Positions 55,401-64,000 of a stretch of DNA of 64,000 nucleotides are shown here, one piece after another. The notes under the pieces were generated by a model. That model had not been told where the DNA came from. It saw only the letters and a program-made list of their open reading frames with translations, and ran no database searches. The DNA comes from Onthophagus taurus (taxonomy: Eukaryota; Arthropoda; Insecta; Coleoptera; Scarabaeidae): NCBI RefSeq assembly GCF_036711975.1, contig NC_091971.1, positions 7,501-71,500 on the forward strand, given 5' to 3'. Position 1 is the stretch's first letter; each line of letters begins with the position of its first letter. A program made the position numbers and the translations under genes.

Positions 55401-57112
55401 TAATTAAAAAAAAAATTTTGTTAAAGGAATACCAAATTCCGCAAAATTTAGTAGCGCATCAAGAGGATTATATCGCGATAGTTACAATATAACCTGGGCT
55501 GTAGAATCGTTCAGTCCGATACAAGAATACAAATTACTTTTCAGACGTTTACCAGACAATTTAGGTCACGCAGATGGGTATCCTCAGCCGCTTCATCACC
55601 AGAGTCAAAGACGGACTACCGTCGTGAAAGAATCCACGATGAACGTTGGTTACGGATATCAACATCAATTTAACGATAGAAGAACCGATTGGAGGGACGT
55701 AATCCTGCAAGCGAATCCGGTCTCCCAGTTTCCGGGTGTTCAGTCGATGAGCTACGTCATCAAAGGTTTGAAACCGGGACAAAATTATGAGGCGAAAGTG
55801 GAGGCACGTAACCGGTATGGATGGAGTCCAATTTCCGAACCGTTCACCTTTCAAACTGCAGATACAGGTTTGAGATAAATTTAATGTGATTTCTTCGAGA
55901 TTTTGTTATACTTTTTTATTACAATTTTATATTAACTTTAGTTGAACATTCTGAAAATTTTCGCTTGGTATTGCTAGTTTATTAAATAATTTTTTATTGG
56001 TTTTAATTTTCAACTTAATTCTAAATTTTAATAACTCCGTTATAAATTTAATTGATTTAATTCGACTGATGATGAAACTGTTAATATGCAAATCCCGTAC
56101 CGAGCAAATATAATTAAATTTGGCAAGTTCGGAAGTATTTTCAATTTATCTTCCGAGTTTATTTTATTTCCACGCCGGCGTACGGGAATGAATGTATGCA
56201 TCACATAGATTTTCAGTTCTCACCAAACTTAAGTTTGGACATATTCGTTTTCCAGAACAACGTTGTAAACTAGACTATACTCTTTGCCCCAACGTGCTTT
56301 GCGAAACTGAGAATGCATATTTACTTCGTATGTATGCTCAGAGGGCGCGGTTTGGCAACCTAAGTAATTTTGTATTAATACAAGAACTTTAAACGGACAG
56401 TTTATATCAGTAGGTATACCTAGATACTACACATACTGTTGTAGTTTACGCTTCCAAAACGCTAGATACAGATAGAAAAGACTACTATCCACTTGGAAAG
56501 GCGATATACTGTTCTCTAAAGAGTTGTTAAAGACTACGACCTGCTTGAAAAGAACAGATACTGTTTTCAAAATACGACTTATTGGTTCCTCAATGCTAGA
56601 TACTGTTGGCAAAAGACTAAAAAAACAAAAGATAAGATTACAATCTGCTTGGAGAAGACTAGAGAGTACTAACAAACAACTACAAACAGTTCTTATGTTA
56701 AGTTGTAATAGTTTCCAACTTTTTATTAAACTGCAACTTTACACCATACCTTGTTGTAACATTTTTGATCAAATTTCTTTTCTGTAATCACACTTTCAGG
56801 CTTTTTTGAAATCATAAAAACATTTTTATTGGGTATTTACATTTTTCGTTTAAATTATTATTAATTTCCTTTTTACTTCAGATATGAATTATCCAGAACG
56901 ACCTCAAACACCAGGACATATCTACAACGGTAAGTTATTAAAAATTAATTGTAAAGGATATATTTATTTATTAATTTTTTAATCTTCCAGAGAATGAAAT
57001 CCATGATTTCGAACCACGAATATATTTTAATAACGCCAAGCCATTAAAGCCCCAATTAAATTCAATCTTAATAATACCCCTTTTTAATGTATTATTTTTT
57101 CTTTCACGTTAA
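46422..57112 (+). CDS. Klingon-like adhesion protein: 3 Ig domains, one FN3, GPI anchor (9 exons, 510 aa)
   Basis: Cell-surface adhesion/recognition protein of the insect nervous system; klingon family members act in photoreceptor development and memory. Exons 46422-46473 (signal peptide MTFDIFIWYLVVTSFIQ), 51140-51262, 53862-54062, 54546-54818, 54878-54975, 55191-55365, 55427-55867, 56882-56929 and 56991-57112; phases agree. Ig1 spans exons 2-3 (VVLPCEV … DAGDYVCQIG), Ig2 exon 4 (VILECRAIGNPNPKVTW … GTYQCSANN), Ig3 exons 5-6 (LVCIVHGESQP … FGNYTCAADN), FN3 exon 7 (NITWAVESFSPIQEYKLLFR … GQNYEAKVEARNRYGWS). The C-terminus ends with a hydrophobic tail (SILIIPLFNVLFFLS), typical of GPI-anchor signals. 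The best remembered match is Drosophila klingon or its close relative CG34353; I cannot separate them. Introns 1 and 2 are 4.7 and 2.6 kb and carry repeats and regulatory-looking DNA. AATAAA at 57111-57116 and 57623-57628. Confidence 0.9.
49463..50364. repeat. Direct repeats flanking an 0.8-kb repetitive insert
   Basis: About 46 bp at 49463-49508 (ATTTAAAACGATAAATATCT…) recurs at 50319-50364 with about four differences. Between them lie a transposon end (CGATATCACGGACTAATACC near 49525), a 21-bp degenerate minisatellite and unique DNA. This looks like a local duplication that brackets later insertions and expansion. Confidence 0.6.
49650..50090. repeat. Degenerate 21-bp minisatellite
   Basis: Units alternate between forms like ACTGCTTGGAGAAAGCCAGAT and ACTGTTGGCAGAAGACCAC and repeat about every 21 bp for roughly 20 units. 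Because the period is a multiple of three one frame stays open (49768-50043) and reads as repeats of Thr-x-Cys-x-Gln-Lys; it is not a credible gene. A related array lies at 56440-56690. Confidence 0.75.
53133..53265. mobile_element. Left end of a pogo/Tigger-like MITE
   Basis: TA followed by CAGTGAAACATCGATATAAC and CGGACTAATACGGGGGAGGG, the best-preserved copy of this terminus in the window. It runs into a hairpin-arm fragment (GTAGTTCTAGGTCTGGTGTT) near 53235. Confidence 0.65.
53515..53700. repeat. Hairpin-core fragment of the same repeat family
   Basis: Contains TAGACCTAGAACTAGAAACA and GCCGTCTTGAGACACG followed by a partial return arm, then a stretch (TAGAACTACCGTCCTTGAT) that also occurs at about 50270-50290. 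Confidence 0.6.
56430..56700. repeat. Second, shorter copy of the 21-bp minisatellite
   Basis: In intron 7 of the klingon-like gene. Units such as CTAGATACTGTTGGCAAAAG and CTGCTTGGAGAAGACTAGAG match the array at 49650-50090. Less regular. Confidence 0.65.
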
Positions 57113-59749
57113 TAAATATTTGTTCCAAATTTAATAAAAAATCAGTAATCGAGAGCAAAAAAAATAGAGATTCCGTTAAGAGAGCAGCACTTAACGGATG
57201 ACTGAAGCACTTCGTATTCGTCATTATTCGCAATTTGAGGGTGGCATGTCAGAATCAGCTGACGGTTAAAAAGCGGTGATCGATGCGATTTTCCCAACTT
57301 GAGTGATTCTTTTTTTTATTTATTAATAAAGGGGGTCCAAGTAGTGAGAAAGAAACAGGAAATGCCGGAAAGAATTATGGATTTAAAGACTTTGAAATGT
57401 AAATAAGTTAATTAAATGGATAATTGTTATATAAAAAATAAATACGAAGGAGCTTTAAATGTCGCACTATTAATTAATTAATTTAAACAAATAAACCTAT
57501 AAACATATTCAATTTAAATGATTGATGTAAATGTAATGTAGCTATAAAACTTATAGAGATAAGGTAATAATTTTAAGTTTGTATGTCGTACAAAAAAAGA
57601 ACTGAAAATGATTTAAAAAGAGAATAAAAAATATTTATATTATAAAAGAATTCTATTTTTTTATTTATTATTATATCTCGTTATAAAGGAAACATTTACA
57701 GATAGTTAACTTCATTTACAAAAACGTATCACGTTCCGGTTTTCGTTAGAGGACATTTTTAGTAAAACAACCAGTAACAAAGACACAAAACACCGCCGAG
57801 GAGCTTTTGCAATTCTAAGCCAAATCCGAATAGAGAAGCACAACAACGTTCAAGCTTCGAATAATAAATATCCGGCTCTCCCCGAAACCGAACCTTTTTA
57901 CTTTTTTATTTCATTTTAACGCCCCTGTTTACAAACCCTGTCGTCGTCCAAATAGTTTCGCCTGCCGTTGGAAAATTTGCATTTAGATGTCCTTTCTCGG
58001 ATGGGCGAGGAAATAATTAGAACCAAATAGTGTACAAGAAAGAATGTAAACTAGATGAAGAAAACAAGAACTCAACTATTTAATAGACTAGTTATTTATG
58101 TTTTCTTCTTATTTATTAATTAATAAAAAAATCTTTCATACAAATAAGAAAAGAATCAAAACGAGATAAAAGATTCGAAGGAGTTACTACATTCCATTGT
58201 TCGGTTCGAAATTCCACCGAAAAGTTTTGCTCCAACAAACCCAAAAGAGAGACGACCGCGTAAATCACTTAAGTTTAAATTAAATTTTATCTCGACACAA
58301 AAACTATTTTGAGTGCCAAAGAAGTAAAAGTTCTAAAAACTTCAAAGATTCTAATAAATCAATGTTAAAAAAAAAACTCAATCGATTTGCTTTATGCGAA
58401 TAATAAAGGTTTTTTTTTTGGTTTAAAGAATTTAAAGGGGTTTGAAAAGAAGTTAAAAAGGATTTTGTTTGGTTTGCTAAGTAGACGCTTTGAGCTGCCG
58501 CGGCTTTTTGAATGGCTCGTAATAAAGGGGTTGAGGGTTCGGACCGTGTAATATTCCATCGAGCTAGAACATAATGAACCTGTGTTCCAAGGGAGGTTGT
58601 AATAAAAATCTTTGTACCATGTAAGAGGGTATTTAAGATAGGTCAGGTTATTCTATTTTACCTTGTACATACACGGATATTGTTTTATTTTTTAATTGAA
58701 AATTAATTTTAATTAATAAAAGTAAACAAGGCGCAAATGATTACCAAATAGAAACCAACCCAATAATCACTATAATAAAATATTTCAGTGGTAATTAATT
58801 TTGACGTTAGAACAGATTATTAAAATCAAACAATTCGTTTCAGTTCAAAAGTTCAGAAAAACTTTTTAGTCATAAAGGTGTTTTAAGTGTCTATTTTAAC
58901 ATAAATAGATAGAAAATTAAAAATCCTTTAAAATGAACCCAAACTCGACCTATTTACATATGTCCAACCGTTATCGAGATATCTTAATTTTTAGCAAAAC
59001 TAAATGGCAATTATTTGACATTTGATAGTTTATAGCCTAACTTTTTTAACTCAAATATATCATGTTCAGTATCAAATTAAAGAATTTTTAATTCTTATTG
59101 AGATCATTTCAATCTTTATCAAAAAATTACTTTCTCCTTTAAACAGTTACTCCATCCATCTAGTGGGAACCACCCAAACTAAATCGTAATTTTGACATTT
59201 CAAAACTACCAGTTGCATTCCTTCACAAGAAATAATCAATTTTTAAGGGAAAATTTTGATTAAACAATGATATCCTCAACAGAATATGTTTTTGAATATT
59301 ATATCAACTTTGTATTTAAAAAAAAGAGATTTAAGTTTCCACGAAATGGTTTTTCCATCGTAAATTAATTATAATTGAAAATATAACCCAACTTTATGTC
59401 ATTTTCTTTACCTTTAATTTTTTTCTCTAATTTTTTAGGTGTTATAAATTTATTAGCAGTGAACTACAAATAAGAAATAAAAAAATAACTAACCAATTTT
59501 CTGTTCAGATTACAAGTCGTTTGTTTAATTTGCGGTGGCAAAAATGAGATAAAACTTTTTTTGGAATCACAAATTATTTACAACTGTTTTTTAAGTTGTA
59601 TAACTTCGTAATGACTCGACAAACACAATTTTACACTTAAACCAGACCTTTAGACCCTCGCGTATTACATTATCAATAGAAACTCGTATTTTAAATTTAG
59701 TTATCATTTGACAAAACCGACGATTGTTGCAAGCCGTATTTATAGTTGT
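57113..59749. other. Intergenic region, klingon-like gene to hydrolases
   Basis: 2.6 kb, AT-rich. Contains the 3'UTR (AATAAA at 57111 and 57623) and no coding region or repeat that I recognise. Slightly GC-richer patches at 57730-57960 and 58480-58600. Confidence 0.45.
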
Positions 59750-60679
59750 ATGAATTGGGAAGAAATTAAAATTAAAGTCCCTTGGGGATTCGTAGCAGGT
59801 TTGTTAGTTATTTAATTAAAAGAAATATTTTCAGTATTCATTTTTTCAGCAAAATCATGGGGTGATTCAAACAATTTCCCCATAATCTTAATTCATGGCT
59901 TAAACGACAACGCTGGATCATTTGATACATTAATCCCTCTCCTCCCGCAACGTTTCAATTATATTTGTATTGATTTACCAGGTCATGGGCTTTCCTCTCA
60001 TTTTCCAAGAACCCTCCCCATAGAATACACCCATTTATTGATGACTTTGCAAATAATCTTAGACGAATTGAAACAAGATAAATATATTTTAATCGGACAT
60101 GGAATTTCTGCAACTTTATTACCTCTGTATGCTCAATTAAAACCAGAAAAAGTTGTAAAAATAGTTTTAATCGATTCAACTTATACTTTTGTTAATCCAC
60201 CAGGTACATATTTAACGAGAATTGAAGAAGCAAACGCTTTATTAATGAAATATATTAATTTTAAACCTGAAAATCGAAAGTCTTATACTTATAAAGAAGC
60301 GGTGAAAAAGGTTATAAGAAGAAGACCTTTGGGGGTTTTAAATTATAAATGTGGTGAGCAATTGGTGAGGAGGATGGTGGAAAAAGTTGGCGAAAAGAAG
60401 TATATGTTTACCACCGATGGGAGATATAAAGCTTTGGTTCAACCATCGTTAAGTTTTAATTATGTGACTGAATTATTGGAAAAGAAACCGTTAAAATGTG
60501 ATATTTTAGTATTGTACACATCGTATACTTTAGATATAAGCACCAAAATTTTTAAATACATGATTCCTTATTTGGATTTATTCAAGGAACATCGAATTAT
60601 TATCGACGGGGATCATCATATACATCATACGCAACCAGAAAAAGTTTCTAATCATATCGAGAAGTTTTTATTAAATTAA
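59750..60679 (+). CDS. Serine hydrolase-like protein, catalytic residues apparently lost (292 aa)
   Basis: Alpha/beta-hydrolase of the SERHL/kraken type. Exons 59750-59798 and 59850-60679. The fold is whole: PWGFVAAKSW, the oxyanion-side block LIHGLNDNAGSFDTLIPLLP, DLPGHGLSSHF, cap domain and C-terminal GDHHIHH. At the nucleophile elbow the sequence is LIGHGIS where the neighbouring copy has FMGHSLG, so Ser is Gly. The acid-bearing strand reads VLYTSYT against VLAMKDT, so Asp is Tyr. The reading frame is open over the full family length, so it is a catalytically dead paralogue rather than a pseudogene, if the alignment is right. It lies head to tail with the intact copy 0.45 kb downstream and shares its single intron position. 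AATAAA at 60708-60713. Confidence 0.9.
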
Positions 60680-61127
60680 TTATATAATTAATTTATATGT
60701 AAATGTAAATAAAAACTTCTGTAACTAATTATTTATTTGAATTACTTTTGACATAAAATAAATCACCTGAAGTTAGATTCACTTCATAACACAAAAAAAC
60801 GTTAAGTAAAAACAATTAAAAACATTTATAAATATAAATAAAAAGAATTTAGTTACATTACCCAATTTCATTTATACTCTTTAATAGTACTTTGTTAATT
60901 AATTGTAATTAAAATTATTAAAAAATCCATTTAACGTATTCCTAACATAAAACATAACCTTAAAAAATCAAGATAGGTTAATTGACCTTTGATATTTTAA
61001 ACTAAAATATTAACGATTTTGTGGAGATAACACTATAATTACGAATATAATGACATAGCAAGTTTTAATTTTATTATATAAATCCAGATTTCCTCACAAG
61101 TGTACAAAAGAATTGTGAATAACTCAA
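60680..61127. other. Spacer between the tandem hydrolases
   Basis: AT-rich. Holds the first gene's poly(A) signal and the second gene's promoter. No other feature. Confidence 0.5.
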
Positions 61128-62078
61128 ATGAACACCAAGGAAATTAAAATTCCTGTCCCCTGGGGACACATAGCAGGTAAAAAAAATTATTTTTCATTTA
61201 AATAATTTGAATTAAATAATAACAAACACAAATTTTTAGCTAAAACATGGGGAAAAGAAGAAAATCAAACTGTAATATGTGTTCATGGTACTTTAGATAA
61301 CGCTGGTTCTTTTGATACTTTAATTCCGCATTTACCTCAAAGTTTTTACTATGTGTGTATCGATTTACCCGGACATGGTCTTTCATCGCATTACGAAAAA
61401 TATTTACCAGTAACTTTTCATAATTTATTGCTTCCTTTGAGGATCGTTTGCGAATATTTAGCAAGGGATACTTATATATTTATGGGACATAGTTTAGGAG
61501 CAAGATTATTAGTAACACACTGCCAATTATTTCAACAGCAAACATCAAAATTAATTTTAATAGATTCTACGTACACTCTTCCAAAACCTCCCGTTATTTA
61601 TTTGATGTCGTTAGAAGACACTTATAATAATCTAATGAAAAGTTTAGACTTTAAACCGGAAGATAAACCTTCAATGACTTATGCTGAAGCTGTAACAAAA
61701 GTTAAAGAAAGCAGATTTAGTGGTACCTTAACATACGAGACAGCAGAACACATTACGAGGAGAATGGTTGAAAAAAATGGTGATAAATATCAATTTACTT
61801 ATGATCCTCGATTAAAAACTATTCTCGAACCACCTGTTGATATGAAATATATCGAAGAATTATTAAAACTGTGTCCATTACAGTGTCCCGTAATTGTACT
61901 TGCTATGAAGGACACTGTGGAAGCTTTCGAGAAATATGAATTTTCTCATAATTATATGAATGTTATTCCTGACTCGGAAGTTCATGTTATTGACGGTCAT
62001 CATCATTATCATCATACAAATCCAGAAAGTGTGGCTATGTTTATATCTAAGTTTTTATTAGATCAATCAAAATTGTAA
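61128..62078 (+). CDS. Serine hydrolase, SERHL/kraken type, catalytic residues present (295 aa)
   Basis: Cytosolic or peroxisomal alpha/beta-hydrolase of unknown physiological substrate. Exons 61128-61176 and 61240-62078, the intron splitting Ala 17 at the same place as in the upstream copy. Motifs: VPWGHIAAKTWG at the start, VHGTLDNAGSFDTLIPHLPQ, DLPGHGLSSHY, nucleophile elbow FMGHSLGAR (Ser present), likely acid in VLAMKDT and the His-rich end DGHHHYHHTNPESV holding the catalytic His. The length is normal for the family. AATAAA at 62088-62093. Confidence 0.93.
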
Positions 62079-62332
62079 ATGAATAATAATAAAATAATAA
62101 TTAATTTTTGACGATTTTAGTGACAAGGAAAAATTTTTTTCATTGAACTGTTTAGATTGTCAGATTATTTGTCAAAATTTTGTTCGAAAAAACTAAAGAA
62201 AGAGCTAATTCTCGTTCCCTCCCGTAAAGAATGAAATTACATTCACCATACAAAACTTTTCTATATTCTTATGGTGTAACGCTTGATGAATAAAACCCCT
62301 CCACAAAAAAATTTACGAAAATAACTCAAAAA

Positions 62333-62644
62333 ATGAAGAAGCAATCAAGAAAAAACCGAGTTTTTAAGCCGACCATCCTTGAAGCAGCGTCAAAAAACGA
62401 TATCAACACGAGAGTCATCATTAATAATTCCTATCAAAAACATACAGAAGGGGAATTTCATCTTAAAGATAAAAGTTACAAATGGGACGATTTTAACGCG
62501 AGGATTTCGAATTACATCAACGGATTATTACGGATTGGTAAAAATGGTAGAGAATCTTTTTATAACACTAATTTTTATCCTGTACCATTTTGGTATCAAG
62601 AAATGCTCGATGTCTTGTCTATTCACCTAACAGTGAATAATTAA
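62333..62644 (+). CDS. Small ORF of 103 codons, unrecognised
   Basis: Starts MKKQSRKNRVFKPTILEAAS and ends with DVLSIHLTVNN. Basic N-terminus, Trp/Tyr/Phe-containing C-terminal half (YKWDDFNARI, NFYPVPFWYQEML), no signal peptide or membrane segment. It stands alone between the hydrolase 3'UTR and OSTM1, with a possible AATAAA-like element upstream (62287) and none convincing downstream. The aromatic, low-repeat composition is more gene-like than most random AT-rich frames here, but I recognise no family. Confidence 0.4.
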   Translation: MKKQSRKNRVFKPTILEAASKNDINTRVIINNSYQKHTEGEFHLKDKSYKWDDFNARISNYINGLLRIGKNGRESFYNTNFYPVPFWYQEMLDVLSIHLTVNN

Positions 62645-62869
62645 AATAGGATTTTATTGTGCTTTTTTTACGTATATCAATAAAATTACAGTATAAAAGA
62701 ATTACATTTATCTTAAAATTAAATTGTTTTTATTTTAATTACAGTTTTCTGTTTAACTTATTACAGATAACTATAATAAACATAATTTGACATAAACGGC
62801 AATTTGCATTAAATGTCGGACAATAACAAAGACTTGAATTATGTGATATTTACCTCTTAAGAAAATAAT

Positions 62870-63911
62870 ATGTGGTTTTTAGTTAATTTTTTACTCTTTC
62901 CATTACTATTTTTACATACGTATGTACATTCGTTTCTTAAGGAGTAATTAAACTTAAATTTGCATATTTTATTTAGATTTTCTCTAGGAGTTGAAATGAA
63001 TGATACTTATAATTGTACGATATTAAGAGAAAACTTTGGGATATCCGTTTCTCAATTTACATTATGTGCAATTTCAAATTCCCATCCTATAAAATTGTGT
63101 GAATCTTGTATTGATCAGTACATAAACGTTGGAGAAAGTTACACAAATTTATCGAAGGTACAAGATTTTTTTGTCTAATGTTTAATATTAATAATTTATT
63201 GTAGTTTAAAGATGATAAAGATTTTTGTATATCACATTATATCAACTTGGATCGATTAGGCATTGTATCAAATATGTACGAGAATGTTTACAATCTTTGG
63301 AATAATGCAAAATGTTACGGTAAGGCTATAACAAGACGAAAATTAGAGATTAATTAAACATTATAAATTTCAGAATGTTACGAAGTAATAAACAGTGTTC
63401 TAACCCACAATTTATCTCAAGAAACTATAGAATTTTTAAAACTTTATAACAGGACTCAAAAATGTATTGGAAAATATCCAAAAACGATGTGTGATTTTTG
63501 TATGGACCCTTATTTGAAATTAAATAATTATTATTATAGTATAAGTAATGAAAACGATAAAATCGGGATGTGTATGGATATAGTAGATTTGGTGAGCAAT
63601 TTATAATAAAAAATGATATTTCCTTACAATTGAAACGTTTAAGATGAATACAACACGAACAGAATGGAGTGAAAAATGTTGTAAATACAGAAAACATTCA
63701 GAATACGCATTTATTGGTTCTTCCGTTGGAATTATGATCGTTACAATTTTATTTTACGTCCTAACTAAAGTTTTTATTGATAAAAAATCAACAAAAATTG
63801 TTACACGTAAGTTTTTCTACTTGAAAGACATGTTTGTAAGTTTTTATTTTAATTTTAGAACATCGTTTTGTTGAATCCTTATCGTCATCGAACAGAAGAG
63901 ACAATAATTAA
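62870..63911 (+). CDS. OSTM1: Osteopetrosis-associated transmembrane protein 1 (OSTM1), 6 exons
   Basis: Beta subunit of the lysosomal ClC-7 chloride/proton exchanger: a heavily glycosylated luminal domain with one membrane segment. Exons 62870-62919, 62977-63157, 63205-63319, 63374-63591, 63644-63806 and 63859-63911; phases agree. The start gives a signal peptide MWFLVNFLLFPLLFLHT. The luminal part has the paired-Cys framework of the family (LCESCIDQY, ECYEVINS, MCDFCMDPY, GMCMDIVDLMNTTRTEWS). The last matches the DVEDAMNITRKLWS region of human OSTM1. Then one membrane segment IGSSVGIMIVTILFYVLTKV and a short tail. It is shorter than human OSTM1 (334 aa), at about 260 residues, mainly at the N-terminus and tail. 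Several Asn-x-Thr/Ser sites fit glycosylation. Confidence 0.93.
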
Positions 63912-64000
63912 ACAATTAAGATTTGTAATCTTAAATTTTTGACATACATAATATGTAAAAAAAAAAAAATTTAATTTTATTATCAACTTTATTTCTCAAA

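Overview
This window is a eukaryotic, AT-rich nuclear segment from an insect. All genes are split by short GT-AG introns, use AATAAA poly(A) signals, and include insect-specific families: circadian timeless, a pickpocket channel and a klingon-type Ig/FN3 adhesion protein. A beetle is my best guess from overall gene style, but nothing in the sequence proves the order. All gene models below are hand-spliced from reading frame, splice consensus and remembered family sequences; none was checked by a search.

Layout. 1.1-5.8 kb (+): complete circadian timeless, 12 exons. 6.4-19.4 kb (-): three coiled-coil coding units in tandem, almost all exons joined in phase 0, with possible alternative 3' ends. 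20.5-21.3 kb (+): proteasome subunit alpha4 (PSMA7), divergent from the coiled-coil cluster. 21.6-25.3 kb (+): NSMAF/FAN, a GRAM-BEACH-WD40 protein. 28.1-29.0 kb (+): a divergent Q50 homeobox gene with zen-like and eve-like traits. 29.4-31.9 kb (+): a pickpocket DEG/ENaC subunit. 31.9-46.4 kb: 14.5 kb without a convincing gene, holding small inverted-repeat elements, one LINE remnant and GC-richer islands that look like candidate cis-regulatory DNA. 46.4-57.1 kb (+): a klingon-like GPI-anchored cell adhesion gene with large introns. 59.7-62.1 kb (+): two tandem alpha/beta serine hydrolases (SERHL/kraken type), the first apparently without its catalytic Ser and acid. 62.3 kb: a small unrecognised ORF. 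62.9-63.9 kb (+): OSTM1, complete.

There is no operon logic here; the genes are neighbours rather than one pathway. The non-genic space is shaped by a family of short elements with pogo/Tigger-like ends and a strongly palindromic core, which recurs at eight or more places, mostly in introns and gene-poor DNA. No CRISPR, rRNA or convincing tRNA was seen. The most interesting leads are the inactive hydrolase copy beside an intact one, the alternative-end architecture of the coiled-coil cluster, the recurring hairpin repeat family, a 21-bp degenerate minisatellite shared by two introns of the klingon-like gene, and octamer-bearing non-coding islands in the gene-poor region.
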